A stretch of 64,000 nucleotides of DNA from Inquilinus sp. Marseille-Q2685 (GTDB taxonomy: Bacteria; Pseudomonadota; Alphaproteobacteria; DSM-16000; Inquilinaceae). How positions within the stretch are numbered: the stretch's first letter is position 1; each line of letters opens with the position of its first letter. Shown here piece after piece: positions 1 through 11,120 of the stretch. The translations under genes and the position numbers were made by a program. The DNA lies in the NCBI RefSeq assembly GCF_916619195.1, contig NZ_CAKAKL010000001.1, positions 806,001 through 870,000 of the forward strand, given 5' to 3'. The notes under the pieces are model-generated. The model searched no databases. It saw only the letters and a list, made by a program, of their open reading frames with translations, and had not been told where the DNA came from.

Positions 1-1072
1 CCCGCAGGCGGTAGATGCCCGGCGCGATCCTTCCCTCGGCTTGTATCCGGAACAGGCCCTTGCCGTCGGTCCGGCCCTCGCCGATCGGCCGATTGTCGAG
101 ATAGAGCCGGACGGTGGCATCGGCCTTGCCGCGACCGCTGACGATGACGGTGCCGCCCTCGCCATAGTCGATGACGTCGATCGACAGCGCGCCGCCGGCC
201 CCGCCCGGCGCCGCAGCAGCGGGCCTCGGCGTCGACAGCGGGGCCTGCAGCACGGTCGAGGCGCCCTGCCCCTGCTGCGGCGTCAACAGCACCAGAGGGC
301 TGCTGCCGCTGCCGGCGGCCGGCCGGCCGGCGATGTCGCGACCGCGTTCCGGCACCACCACCGTGGCGACCTCGCCCGAGGCGGTGCTGCCGTCGGCCAG
401 ACGCAGCGACAGCTGATGGTCGCCGGCCGCGATCGGCGCGTCCGAGACGAAGACCCAGTTGCCGGAGCTATCGGCCTGGGCCGACCCGATCTGCCGGTCG
501 CCGTCCATCAGCAGGATGCGGGCCCCGGCCGGGCCGCGCCCGGCGATGGTGACGCCGCCGTCCGAATTCACCCGGATCGCGTCGAAGCCCAGAGCCGCCG
601 ACGGCTCTGGCGTGGCCGGCCCGGCGGCAGCGGGCTGGGCCGGAACCTGCGACTGGATCGAGGCCTGCGGCTCGGCCGGGGCTTGCGGCGGCTGGGTCGA
701 AGCCTGCGGTTGGGTTGGAGGCTGAGGCGGCTGGGCCGGGGCCTGGGATGTGTCCTCCTGGCGCGTATCCGGTGCCAAGGCGACCGCGGCCGGCGCACCG
801 GCGATCTTGGCTGGTTCCTCAAACCCGCTGCCCAGGACCCGCGGCGACGGCGGCGCGACGGGAGCCGCAGGCTCCGGGACGGCAGGCTTCGGCACTGCCG
901 CGGGCGCCGACGGCTTCGGCTCGGCGGCCACGGGCGGAGTGGCCGGAGCAGCGGCCGTCGCCACGCTCGGCGGGGCCGCATCCCGGCGGGGCTGCCCGGT
1001 GTATTCGACCACGGCGAGGATAGCCGCAAGCACAGCGACCGCAATGCCGCCGATCAACAGGAGTTTTTTCAA
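1..1072 (-). CDS. Ig-like repeat envelope protein, probably with LysM C-terminus (partial)
   Basis: The gene reads leftward off the window edge, so only the N-terminal 357 or so residues are visible. The start is a TTG at 1070-1072 (LKKLLLIGG); an in-frame TAA at 1106-1108 rules out a much earlier start. A single hydrophobic segment at residues 4-22 anchors or exports the protein. It is followed by about 150 residues of Pro/Ala/Gln-rich linker, then a beta-rich Ig-like module (FDAIRVNSDGGVTIAGRGP, then DGDRQIG) and a second one (LSIDVIDYGEGG, then LYLDNRPIGEG). Alphaproteobacterial proteins of this architecture usually end in a LysM peptidoglycan-binding domain, which here would lie outside the window. 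That part is inferred, not seen. No operon partner is visible. Confidence 0.7.
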   Translation of the reverse strand, partial: MKKLLLIGGIAVAVLAAILAVVEYTGQPRRDAAPPSVATAAAPATPPVAAEPKPSAPAAVPKPAVPEPAAPVAPPSPRVLGSGFEEPAKIAGAPAAVALAPDTRQEDTSQAPAQPPQPPTQPQASTQPPQAPAEPQASIQSQVPAQPAAAGPATPEPSAALGFDAIRVNSDGGVTIAGRGPAGARILLMDGDRQIGSAQADSSGNWVFVSDAPIAAGDHQLSLRLADGSTASGEVATVVVPERGRDIAGRPAAGSGSSPLVLLTPQQGQGASTVLQAPLSTPRPAAAAPGGAGGALSIDVIDYGEGGTVIVSGRGKADATVRLYLDNRPIGEGRTDGKGLFRIQAEGRIAPGIYRLR

Positions 1073-1233
1073 CGTCAGAACCGCCCCGAAATTATTCGCG
1101 CCACGTTATCCGCGCAGTCATCGACTCGCAACAAACCGCTGCTGCGGCCGCATCGAAACTTGCCCCGAAGTCGATCCCTTCCTAATGTCGCGCGCCGGCC
1201 GTGCCGGCCCCGTATCCACCTCCGTGCGATCTC

Positions 1234-1818
1234 ATGGCCGACATCCGTTCCCTCTGCGTCTATTGCGGCTCCTCCTCCCGCGTCGACGAGCGTTACAAAT
1301 CCGCCGCCGCCAACCTCGGCGCCCTGATCGCCGCCCGCGGCCTGCAGCTGGTCTATGGCGGCGGCCGGGTCGGGCTGATGGGCATCGTCGCCGACGCCGC
1401 GCTCGGCGCCGGGGGCAAGGTCGTCGGCATCATCCCCGAGCACATCCAGGCGCTGGAGGTCGAGCACACCGGCCTGACCGAGTTGCACGTCGTCGACAGC
1501 ATGCACACCCGCAAGCGGATGATGTTCGACCGCTCCGATGCCTTCGTCGTGTTGCCGGGCGGCCTGGGCACGCTGGACGAGACCTTCGAGATGCTGACCT
1601 GGCGGCAGCTCAAGCTGCACGACAAGCCGGTCGTCTTCGTCGACATCGACGGCTACTGGCGCCCGTTCCTGCGCCTGGTCGACCACATGGTCGCCCAGGG
1701 CTTCTGCCGGAAGGAGCATCGCGACCTGTTCCAGGTGGTCGAGACGGTCGAGGAGGTGTTCGGCGCCATCGCCGCGCCGCAGCCGGTCGCCGGCCGCGCC
1801 AGCGACAAATGGGTGTAG
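1234..1818 (+). CDS. LOG family protein (nucleoside 5'-monophosphate phosphoribohydrolase)
   Basis: A 194-residue protein of the LOG/lysine-decarboxylase-like Rossmann family. It carries the family signature PGGLGTLDE, which binds the phosphoribosyl group and supplies the catalytic Glu, and the N-terminal nucleotide-binding strand SLCVYCGSSS. Family members hydrolyse cytokinin riboside 5'-monophosphates or AMP-like nucleotides to base plus ribose 5-phosphate in the cytoplasm. The ATG at 1234 (MADIRSL) is preferred over the GTG at 1201, because the extra eleven residues (MPAPYPPPCDL) are not family-like. It lies 75 bp upstream of icd on the same strand. The true substrate cannot be read from sequence; older databases mislabel the family as lysine decarboxylase. 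Confidence 0.88.
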   Translation: MADIRSLCVYCGSSSRVDERYKSAAANLGALIAARGLQLVYGGGRVGLMGIVADAALGAGGKVVGIIPEHIQALEVEHTGLTELHVVDSMHTRKRMMFDRSDAFVVLPGGLGTLDETFEMLTWRQLKLHDKPVVFVDIDGYWRPFLRLVDHMVAQGFCRKEHRDLFQVVETVEEVFGAIAAPQPVAGRASDKWV

Positions 1819-1893
1819 CCCCCGCGCCTTTCGTCCCCTGCGGCCGGGTGCTATAAGCCCGACCATTCCTGTCCGAAGCGGAAAGATCCCGAC

Positions 1894-3108
1894 ATGGCCA
1901 AGATCAAGGTCAAGACCCCGGTCGTCGAGCTCGACGGCGACGAGATGACGCGCATCATCTGGCAGTTCATCAAGGACAAGCTGATCCTGCCGTATCTCGA
2001 CATCGATCTCCGCTACTACGATCTCGGGATCGAGTACCGCGACCAGACCGACGACCAGGTGACGATCGACGCGGCCGAGGCGATCAAGCAGTTCGGCGTC
2101 GGCGTGAAATGCGCCACCATCACCCCGGACGAGGCCCGGGTGAAGGAGTTCAACCTCAAGAAGATGTGGAAGTCGCCGAACGGGACGATCCGCAACATCG
2201 TCGGCGGCACCATCTTCCGCGAACCGATCATCTGCCGCAACGTGCCGCGCCTGGTGCCCGGATGGCGCAAGCCGATCGTGGTCGGCCGCCACGCCTTCGG
2301 CGACCAGTACCGCGCCACCGATCTGAAGGTCCCCGGCCCGGGCACCCTGACCATGACCTACACCCCGGCCGACGGCAGCCAGCCGGTCGAGCTCGAGGTG
2401 TTCAAGTTCCCGGGCGCGGGCGTCGCTCTCAGCATGTACAACCTGGACGAATCCATCCGCGGCTTCGCCCAGTCGTCGCTGAACTACGGCCTGCTGCGCA
2501 ACATGCCGGTCTACCTGTCGACCAAGAACACCATCCTCAAGGGGTATGACGGGCGGTTCAAGGACATCTTCCAGGAGGTCTACGACGCCGAGTTCAAGGA
2601 CCGGTTCCAGAAGGCCGGCCTGGTCTACGAGCATCGCCTGATCGACGACATGGTCGCCTCGGCCCTGAAGTGGGAGGGCGGCTTCGTCTGGGCCTGCAAG
2701 AACTACGACGGCGACGTGCAGTCGGATTCGGTGGCGCAGGGCTTCGGCTCTCTCGGCCTGATGACCTCGGTGCTGCTGACCCCCGACGGCAAGACGGTCG
2801 AGGCCGAGGCGGCGCACGGCACGGTGACCCGCCACTACCGCGAGCACCAGAAGGGCCGCGCCACCTCGACCAACCCGATCGCCTCGATCTTCGCCTGGAC
2901 CCAGGGCCTGACCTACCGCGCCCGCTTCGACGAGACCCCCGAGCTGCTGCGCTTCGCCCAGACGCTCGAGAAGGTCTGCGTCGAGACGGTCGAGGCCGGC
3001 CAGATGACCAAGGACCTCGCCATCCTGATCGGGCCGGATCAGCCCTGGATGACCACCGAGCAGTTCCTGGACAAGCTGGACCAGAACCTGCAGGCGGCGA
3101 TCGGCTGA
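1894..3108 (+). CDS. icd: NADP-dependent isocitrate dehydrogenase
   Basis: A 404-residue cytoplasmic enzyme of the TCA cycle that oxidatively decarboxylates isocitrate to 2-oxoglutarate with NADP+. The length and the start ([20 protein letters not shown]) match the homodimeric eukaryote-like (type II) IDH found in many alphaproteobacteria. Visible landmarks are the substrate loop [18 protein letters not shown], the [17 protein letters not shown] segment and the coenzyme-site region [13 protein letters not shown] strong hairpin follows 27 bp after the stop. The reading frame is intact with normal housekeeping codon use. Confidence 0.97.
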   Translation: MAKIKVKTPVVELDGDEMTRIIWQFIKDKLILPYLDIDLRYYDLGIEYRDQTDDQVTIDAAEAIKQFGVGVKCATITPDEARVKEFNLKKMWKSPNGTIRNIVGGTIFREPIICRNVPRLVPGWRKPIVVGRHAFGDQYRATDLKVPGPGTLTMTYTPADGSQPVELEVFKFPGAGVALSMYNLDESIRGFAQSSLNYGLLRNMPVYLSTKNTILKGYDGRFKDIFQEVYDAEFKDRFQKAGLVYEHRLIDDMVASALKWEGGFVWACKNYDGDVQSDSVAQGFGSLGLMTSVLLTPDGKTVEAEAAHGTVTRHYREHQKGRATSTNPIASIFAWTQGLTYRARFDETPELLRFAQTLEKVCVETVEAGQMTKDLAILIGPDQPWMTTEQFLDKLDQNLQAAIG

Positions 3109-3134
3109 CGTCTGCCACCCACAGCCGAAGCGAC

Positions 3135-3160
3135 GAAGGGCCGGCTCGTGCCGGCCCTTC
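3135..3160. terminator. Bidirectional hairpin terminator after icd
   Basis: A perfect 11-bp stem (GAAGGGCCGGC / GCCGGCCCTTC) with a 4-nt loop (tcgt) sits between the convergent ends of icd and the secreted protein gene at 3166. There is no long T-run, but short runs flank it on both strands, so it could serve both genes. Confidence 0.7.
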
Positions 3161-3165
3161 TGCCG

Positions 3166-3696
3166 TCAGGGGCCGATCACGTTGTCGATCGACAGCCCCT
3201 GCAGCACGGCCATCAGCGGCACCTCGCCCCCGACCCCGCAGACCACGCCCTGGATCAGATGGTTTGCGCGCTGCAGGTCGAAGACGCCGCAGCGCTCATC
3301 GGCGCCGGTCAGGGTGATGATCCGGTACTGAGCGCGATATCCGTTCACGCTCGTGCTGTCTCCCCGCACCACGGTGAATGCGGTCGCCTTCAAGGCCCTC
3401 TGGACCCACTGGGAGAGCGAGGCGATGCGGTCGGAATCCCGCCAGCGATAGCCGCCGGGCAGCCGCGCCCATTCGACATGGGCGAAGAGTTGCCGCGTCG
3501 AGAATGCCGCGCTGTCCGTGCGGACGGTGCCGCTGCCCTCCGAGGCCATATCTTCCGTATGCTTCGCATCCTTGGCGGCGACGCCGGCGAACGGTCCCGA
3601 GACGAAGCGGATCGGCGACTCCTCGGCCCATGCGGGCCACGACGCCGCCGCGAGGACAAGAAGCCCTGCGGCGCACCGCATCACGCGATTGAACAT
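3166..3696 (-). CDS. Secreted protein of unknown function, tandem paralogue 1
   Basis: A 176-residue protein with a classical signal peptide (MFNRVMRCAAGLLVLAAASW, cleavage probably after AWA), so it is expected in the periplasm or outside. The mature part starts EESPIRFVSGPF. It has the paired cysteines seen in its neighbours (ERCGVF and VVCG, likely a disulphide) and ends in VIGP. It is one of three consecutive homologues (3166, 3764 and 4374) on the same strand with 50-70 bp gaps. An excellent ribosome site (GGAGGGGGAATC) precedes the ATG. I recognise no domain. The family could be a small adhesion, inhibitor or stress protein, but nothing in the sequence decides this. Confidence 0.8.
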   Translation of the reverse strand: MFNRVMRCAAGLLVLAAASWPAWAEESPIRFVSGPFAGVAAKDAKHTEDMASEGSGTVRTDSAAFSTRQLFAHVEWARLPGGYRWRDSDRIASLSQWVQRALKATAFTVVRGDSTSVNGYRAQYRIITLTGADERCGVFDLQRANHLIQGVVCGVGGEVPLMAVLQGLSIDNVIGP

Positions 3697-3763
3697 GATT
3701 CCCCCTCCATTGGATTGATTGAGCGGCCACTGAAGCGCTCTGCCTGTTTCGGTCGCCGGCCGC

Positions 3764-4297
3764 TCAGGGCCCGATCACGCCGTTGATCGAGATGCCCTCC
3801 ATGACGTCCTGAACCCGGAAGGCGCGGGCGGCCGGAGCGCAGGCGAAGCCCTGGATCAGGTGGCTCGTGCGCGTCATCGCGAAGACGCCGCAGCGGCGGT
3901 CGATGCCGATCAGGCTGATCTTCCGGTACTGCGCGGCATAGCCATTCACCGTGATCCCATCGCTTTCCAGGATGGTGAAGCCGGTGACGTCGAAGATGTC
4001 CTTCACCTCGTTCGACAAGGAACCGACATCGTTGTCCCGCCAGCGGTAGTGGCCGCCCAGGCGCGACCAGTCGACCCAGGCGAGCATCGGGCCGGATTTG
4101 AACACCGCACTGTCCGACTTCACCGCACCGAAGGCCGAGTGGGCGAGAGACTCCTCCTTGTGCTTGACGTTCTCCGCCGCCGCGCCTTGCAACGGGCCCG
4201 AGACGAAGCTGATCGGAGACTCCTCGGCCAATGCCGGCCAGGACAACACGGTCGCGGCGATCGCGCCCGCGGCACACCGTATCGCTCGATTGAACAT
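3764..4297 (-). CDS. Secreted protein of unknown function, tandem paralogue 2
   Basis: A 177-residue protein from the ATG at 4295-4297 (MFNRAIRCAAGAIAATVLSW), which follows the ribosome site GGAGGGGGGAATC. The signal peptide ends near ALA. The mature protein begins EESPISFVSGPLQG, nearly the same as paralogue 1, and shares the internal RWRDND, VNGYAAQYR, RRCGVF and terminal GVIGP segments. It has two conserved cysteines. The N-terminal signal and upstream DNA are more alike between paralogues 1 and 2 than with 3, pointing to a more recent duplication of these two. Function unknown. Confidence 0.8.
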   Translation of the reverse strand: MFNRAIRCAAGAIAATVLSWPALAEESPISFVSGPLQGAAAENVKHKEESLAHSAFGAVKSDSAVFKSGPMLAWVDWSRLGGHYRWRDNDVGSLSNEVKDIFDVTGFTILESDGITVNGYAAQYRKISLIGIDRRCGVFAMTRTSHLIQGFACAPAARAFRVQDVMEGISINGVIGP

Positions 4298-4373
4298 GAT
4301 TCCCCCCTCCGCCCGTGATCGCACCGGTGCGGGCCGTCCGGGCCAACGGCTGCGCCCCGTACGGTCCTGCCTT

Positions 4374-4904
4374 TCAGGGGCCGATCACCCCGTCGATCGA
4401 CAGCCCCTCCAGGATCGTGAGGATCGGCACGGCCCGGTCTTCCCTGCGGCAGGCGAAACCGACGATGCTGTTCATCGCCCGCTGCAGCGTGAACACGCCG
4501 CAGCGCCGCGGCGGACCGGCAAGGCGGACATCCCGATATTGCGTCTTGAATCCGTTGACCGTGTCACGATCACCGGACAGGACGGTCACGCTGGTCGCGT
4601 CGAAGGCCTGGCGGACGTTCTCCGTCAACCCGTTCAGGCCCGTGTCCTGCCAGACGTAGTTGCCGCCCAGCCGGGCCCAGCTGACATAGGCCACCATGCC
4701 GTTGCTGCGGAACACCGCGGATTCGCCGATGCGGGTTCCGCGCTCCGCCAGATTGTTGTCCTCGTCGCGCCTGACATCTTCGGCCGCAGCTCCGGCGAAC
4801 GGTCCGGACACAAAGGAGATCACCGAGTCTTCGGCCCGTGCCGGCAAGCAAAACGCCGCCAGGGCGAACAGCCCGGCGGCGCAGGATGAAATGCCTCGCT
4901 TCAT
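4374..4904 (-). CDS. Secreted protein of unknown function, tandem paralogue 3
   Basis: A 176-residue protein. The ATG at 4902-4904 (MKRGISSCAAGLFALAAF) is preferred to the TTG just before it, because GGGGGAAT is then correctly spaced. The signal peptide ends near ARA. The mature part starts EDSVISFVSGPFAG, keeps RRCGVF and FACR as the cysteine pair and ends GVIGP. It is the first gene of the three-gene run on the minus strand and so may carry the shared promoter. It is the most divergent in the middle region. Function unknown. Confidence 0.8.
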   Translation of the reverse strand: MKRGISSCAAGLFALAAFCLPARAEDSVISFVSGPFAGAAAEDVRRDEDNNLAERGTRIGESAVFRSNGMVAYVSWARLGGNYVWQDTGLNGLTENVRQAFDATSVTVLSGDRDTVNGFKTQYRDVRLAGPPRRCGVFTLQRAMNSIVGFACRREDRAVPILTILEGLSIDGVIGP

Positions 4905-4985
4905 CAAATTCCCCCGAATATCCGGGAGGAATTAATGCCGGAGCTGCGGCCGGTTGGCGAGAAGATTCGTCAAATCACCGACAAC

Positions 4986-5438
4986 TCACGCCCGCAGGAT
5001 GGCGCGGTCCTCGTCTCGCCGCTTGCCGGGCGGCTGGTAGGCGATCGCGGCGTGCTCGGCGCAGTACGGCAGGTTGCCGTGGGCGGCCTTGCCGCAGAAG
5101 TGGAAGTCCTTGTCGCGCGGATCGCCGATCGGCCATTTGCACATCCGCTCGGTCAGGTTGAGGATCGTGGCGCCGCCCGACTTGCGCTCCGGCACCGGCT
5201 TGGCCGGCACCTTCTCCACCGCCGGCGGAGCTTCGGCGGCGGCGGTGACCGCGACCTCCTCCTCCTCATCCTCCTTGCGCTTGATCGGCGACGGCCGGCC
5301 GGACAGCTCCAGCCGATGCGCCTTGCCGATCACCGCGTTGCGAGAGACGCCCCCCAGGATCTCGGCGATCTCGCTTGCGCTCTTCCCGTTTCCCCAGAGC
5401 TGGCGCAGCTGCGCCACCCTTTCTTCGGTCCAAGACAT
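4986..5438 (-). CDS. gcrA: GcrA cell cycle regulator
   Basis: A 150-residue member of the alphaproteobacterial GcrA family. The N-terminal helix-turn-helix (MSWTEERVAQLRQLWGNGKS, then ISRNAVIGKAH-like VSRNAVIGKAHRL) is diagnostic. A charged linker (EDEEEEVAV) is followed by the C-terminal cysteine/histidine region (CKWPIGDP, FHFCG, PYCAEH). In Caulobacter GcrA binds RNA polymerase sigma70 and activates promoters carrying CcrM-methylated GANTC sites; that role is carried over by homology. It sits 113 bp downstream of alaS on the same strand. Confidence 0.95.
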   Translation of the reverse strand: MSWTEERVAQLRQLWGNGKSASEIAEILGGVSRNAVIGKAHRLELSGRPSPIKRKEDEEEEVAVTAAAEAPPAVEKVPAKPVPERKSGGATILNLTERMCKWPIGDPRDKDFHFCGKAAHGNLPYCAEHAAIAYQPPGKRRDEDRAILRA

Positions 5439-5550
5439 CCGCTTCTCCCAAGATCACGCGCATCGACTGCGCGTACCACATATTGCGGCTTCGTCCACGG
5501 ACGCTACCACATCCGGGACAGCCGCGACAGATCCTTTCAAGCCCCTCCGG

Positions 5551-8193
<2,643 letters not shown>

Positions 8194-8579
8194 CGCGGAT
8201 GGTCGGCCTGGGCGTCTTGGGCGGTGCGGCCCCGGAGATCCGGACGGCCGAGCCGACGCTTGTAGCGCGCCGGGGCGACCGCTGTCCAGGAAGGGACGCG
8301 GGTGAAACGTTGCCGATGCCATGCACCGCGCGGCCGTGCGGAAGCGGCGGCGGGCGGATTCCCTGGGCTGCGCCGGGGACAGGCCCCGACGCATCTTTTT
8401 CGGTGCCGGGCCGGGGTTGGGCCAGCGTTCTCTCCCGCCATCCCTTTCCGTCATGCCCGGGCCTGTCCTCGGGCCGAGCCCGAGGACAGGCATCCAGAAG
8501 GGTCACGCCCGGCAACGACAGTGAAGGGAAGCGAGGTCGAGAGTTTGGCGAAGCCGCATCCGGCGCCGATGACGGCCCA
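8194..8579. other. Intergenic region between alaS and a hypothetical gene
   Basis: This 386-bp stretch contains the upstream (promoter) side of alaS and the downstream side of the minus-strand gene ending at 8580. Open frames here are high-GC shadows without family resemblance. The only clear structure is the palindrome at 8462-8490. Confidence 0.6.
8462..8490. repeat. Perfect 13-bp inverted repeat within an alphaproteobacterial palindrome
   Basis: CCTGTCCTCGGGC, a 3-nt loop (cga), then GCCCGAGGACAGG. The flanks (GTCATGCCCGGG before and CATCCAGAAGGGTCACGCCCGG after) resemble the dispersed palindromes of the GTCAT-type common in alphaproteobacterial intergenic regions, of which another lies at 38911. 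It may also terminate the gene ending at 8580. Confidence 0.65.
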
Positions 8580-9461
8580 TCACCCGGTGTCGGGTCCGCA
8601 GGGTTTGCCTGGTTCGGGGGGTTCGGGGGGCTCCTCGTAGTCGCCGGCGAAGTCGACGCCGAGGGAGCGGCAGAGGCGGGCGGCGGCCCCGGCCGGCGGC
8701 TCGGCGTCGATCAGGGCCCCGGCATCGGGCTCCTGCAGCCGGGCCTCGATCCCGGCCTTGAGGCCGGGCGCCTTGGCAGGATCGATGGCCCCGAGCGTCC
8801 GCTTCATCAGTTCGTGCAGCCGGGCCCGGCGCCGCGCCCGGATCTCGCCCGGGCTGCCTGTCGGCGGCGGCGGATAGGGCGGGCCCGACCAGTCGGCCGC
8901 CCGGCGGCGCCATTCGTCGGACAGGTCGAGGCCGCAGGCCAGGCCGGTGATCACCGCGCCCACCGGCCGGTCCTCGATCCGGTCCTCCTCGTCCTCGTAC
9001 AGCGCGTCGAGCCTCTGGTGCAGCATGCCGGTGCGATGGTCGGCCTCGTCGAGCTCCTCGATCGACTGGGCGGGGTCCCAGATCAGGGCGTAGAGGGCCT
9101 CGGTGACGTGGTTGCGCTGGCGGGCCCGGCGGACACGCCGGGCGGCCCCGTCGCGGGCGCAGAGGTCGGCGGCGGCGCGGGAGCGGAGGTCGAGCGAGCG
9201 CTGCACCGAGCGGGAGAAGCGGCCGAAGGCCATCCCGGCCTCCTGCGCCTCGGCCCGGGCCGCCTGCACAGAAGCTTCGTCGGCCTCGGGCTGGGCGGCC
9301 CGGGCCTGCGCTTCAATGGCGCGGGTGCCCTCGGCCTCGGCCAGCTGCATGGCGATTTCGGCCAGGCGGGTGAGCATCCGGACCTGCTGCAGCGCGAGGC
9401 TGCGGCAGGTGGCCTGGATGTCGAGATCGGAGTCCGCGCCTGTGTCTATAGAACATATCAT
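8580..9461 (-). CDS. Conserved hypothetical protein, Ala/Arg/Glu-rich helical
   Basis: A 293-residue protein if started at the ATG at 9459-9461 (MICSIDTGADSD); the frame stays open to 9551. There is no signal peptide and no membrane segment. The N-terminal half is predicted as long charged helices (MLTRLAEIAMQLAEAEGT, then SRSVQRSLDLRSRAAADL). The middle contains an acidic patch (YEDEEDRIEDRP). The C-terminus is proline/glutamate-rich. Similar basic-helical proteins occur in Rhodospirillales without assigned function; I recognise no named domain. It is transcribed divergently from the hydrolase at 9635. Confidence 0.6.
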   Translation of the reverse strand: MICSIDTGADSDLDIQATCRSLALQQVRMLTRLAEIAMQLAEAEGTRAIEAQARAAQPEADEASVQAARAEAQEAGMAFGRFSRSVQRSLDLRSRAAADLCARDGAARRVRRARQRNHVTEALYALIWDPAQSIEELDEADHRTGMLHQRLDALYEDEEDRIEDRPVGAVITGLACGLDLSDEWRRRAADWSGPPYPPPPTGSPGEIRARRRARLHELMKRTLGAIDPAKAPGLKAGIEARLQEPDAGALIDAEPPAGAAARLCRSLGVDFAGDYEEPPEPPEPGKPCGPDTG

Positions 9462-9634
9462 GAACGAGGTGCAGGCGGTCAAGCAATGAACATTGCGTTT
9501 ACGGAAGCCGACGCGGGCGGCGGGGCGGATAGGCACGGAGCCGATCGACAAAAAATTTCCGCCGGCCTCTGTCGGCGCGCGGCGGGGCTGCTTCGTCTTA
9601 TCGTCAACGTCAACGAAACCGGATGGAGACCACC

Positions 9635-10489
9635 ATGATCCGCACCGTCCTCGCCGCCGCGACCCTGCTCGCCGCCGGCCCCGTCCTCGCCGAAGGCAGC
9701 CGGGTCGAGGTCAACGGCATGCAGATGTACTACGAGGTCTCCGGCAGCGGCGACCCGCTGGTCGTGCTGCACGGCGGCTATATGAACATCCCGTCGATGG
9801 GCGCGGTCATCCCGAAGCTGGCCGAGACCCGCAAGGTCTATGCCATCGAGTTCCAGGGCCACGGCCGCACCACCGACATCGACCGGCCGATCACCTACCC
9901 CGCCCTGGCGGACGACGTGGCCGCCTTCATGGACGCGGTGGAGCTGCCGAAGGCCGACGTGTTCGGCTATTCGATGGGCGCCATCGCCGGGCTGCAGCTG
10001 GCCATCCGGCATCCGGACAAGGTGAACAAGCTCGTCGCCGCCTCGGTCGCCTATGACGCCGAGGGCTGGCAGCCGGCGTTCCGGGAGTTCATCCCGCAGA
10101 TGACGGTGGAGATGTTCGTCGACATGCCGGTGTTCGCCGAGGCGTACCGCAAGCTCGCCGCCAATCCCGACGGCTTCCCCGAGCTGGTCCGCAAGCTGAT
10201 CGCGCTGGAGAAGGAGCCGATGGCGTGGGAGGCGGAGGTCAAGGCGCTGAAGACGCCGGTGCTGATCATCACCGGTGATGCCGACGTGGCGACGCTGGAG
10301 CATTCGGTGGCGCTGTTCCGGCTGCTCGGCGGCGGCGTCATGGGCGACATGGGCAAGCCCCTGCCGGCTTCGCGCCTCGCCGTGCTGCCGGCGACCTCGC
10401 ACACCGCCGTAATCGGCCAGACCGACCTGCTGCTGGCCGTAATCGAGCCCTTCCTGAAGGGCGAGACGCCGAAGGGGATGTTCGAGTAG
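9635..10489 (+). CDS. Exported alpha/beta hydrolase
   Basis: A 284-residue alpha/beta-fold hydrolase with an N-terminal signal peptide (MIRTVLAAATLLAAGPVLA). The nucleophile elbow is GYSMG, the oxyanion strand is VVLHGGY, and the likely catalytic His is in ATSHTAVIG. Such enzymes cleave esters, lactones or peroxy bonds; the substrate is not readable. The ATG at 9635 is chosen because GGAGACCACC precedes it and the signal then begins properly; an ATG at 9623 is possible. The exported location is unusual for this cytoplasm-rich superfamily but is clear from the leader. Confidence 0.82.
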   Translation: MIRTVLAAATLLAAGPVLAEGSRVEVNGMQMYYEVSGSGDPLVVLHGGYMNIPSMGAVIPKLAETRKVYAIEFQGHGRTTDIDRPITYPALADDVAAFMDAVELPKADVFGYSMGAIAGLQLAIRHPDKVNKLVAASVAYDAEGWQPAFREFIPQMTVEMFVDMPVFAEAYRKLAANPDGFPELVRKLIALEKEPMAWEAEVKALKTPVLIITGDADVATLEHSVALFRLLGGGVMGDMGKPLPASRLAVLPATSHTAVIGQTDLLLAVIEPFLKGETPKGMFE

Positions 10490-10507
10490 GACCGTCGAGC
10501 GCAGCCC

Positions 10508-10590
10508 GTAGGTTGGGTTCTCCCTGGGGCGAACCCAACATCGTGTGGCCGGAGCCATTGTTGGGTTCGCGTGCCGCGAACCCAACCTAC
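10508..10590. repeat. REP-like double-hairpin palindrome, copy 1
   Basis: An 83-bp element with ends GTAGGTTGGGTTC and GAACCCAACCTAC. It is built as two adjacent hairpins (GGTTGGGTTC..GAACCCAACA and TGTTGGGTTCGC-like..GCGAACCCAACC). The same architecture recurs at 62284-62362. It lies between two convergent genes. Confidence 0.85.
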
Positions 10591-10610
10591 AGCTTTCAGA
10601 GCGCCGGCAG

Positions 10611-11120
10611 TCACCCGACGATGGAACGGGCCGGCAGCAGCGCGTCAAGCCGGCCGGCTGTCCGCTCATGCCATTGATGAAGTGGACCCCAATCTTCGGG
10701 ATGGCGAACATCCCACCATTCGAATCTGGCGAACCCAAAGAGGTCGCCCTGCTCGACGCCGCAACCGGTGCCATCGAGACCGAGGATCCTGACCGTCGGA
10801 AATGGAGTGAGCCGGATGACGGCGAGCTCGCCGAGCACCGTCGCAAGCATTTCCGGCCGAAGCGGCGCTTCACAACCATAGGTGACGGGTTGGGGCTTCC
10901 CGGAGCGATCGTGCCGATCCCAGACCACGCGGCGGAGAAACAGGCCTGACCGCGCCTCGATGACCGCCCAGGAGCACCAGGGCGCGAAGGACGGATAGCG
11001 CCACAGGCGTAGCAACTGACGGGCGCTCCCGTGCTCGATCAGACCCGGATAAGTCTCCGGATGGTCGAGCAACGCTCGGGCCGGCCCATCGTCGGGGGAA
11101 GCAGCGGCAACGGTCCTCAT
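10611..11120 (-). CDS. Hypothetical protein coupled to the 2OG-Fe(II) oxygenase gene
   Basis: A 169-residue soluble protein without signal or membrane segments. It is rich in Trp and Arg (YPSFAPWCSWAVIEARSG, FARFEWWDVRHPEDWG). Its ATG overlaps the stop of the oxygenase gene at 11117 in an ATGA arrangement, so the two are very probably translated together and may act in one process. I recognise no domain. Confidence 0.6.
   Translation of the reverse strand: MRTVAAASPDDGPARALLDHPETYPGLIEHGSARQLLRLWRYPSFAPWCSWAVIEARSGLFLRRVVWDRHDRSGKPQPVTYGCEAPLRPEMLATVLGELAVIRLTPFPTVRILGLDGTGCGVEQGDLFGFARFEWWDVRHPEDWGPLHQWHERTAGRLDALLPARSIVG

Noticed and set aside
1075-2847. Long minus-strand ORF of 590 codons across LOG and icd
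   Set aside because: It is antisense to two well-recognised genes, and its composition (His/Asp/Gly/Leu-rich) is that of a shadow frame in high-GC DNA.
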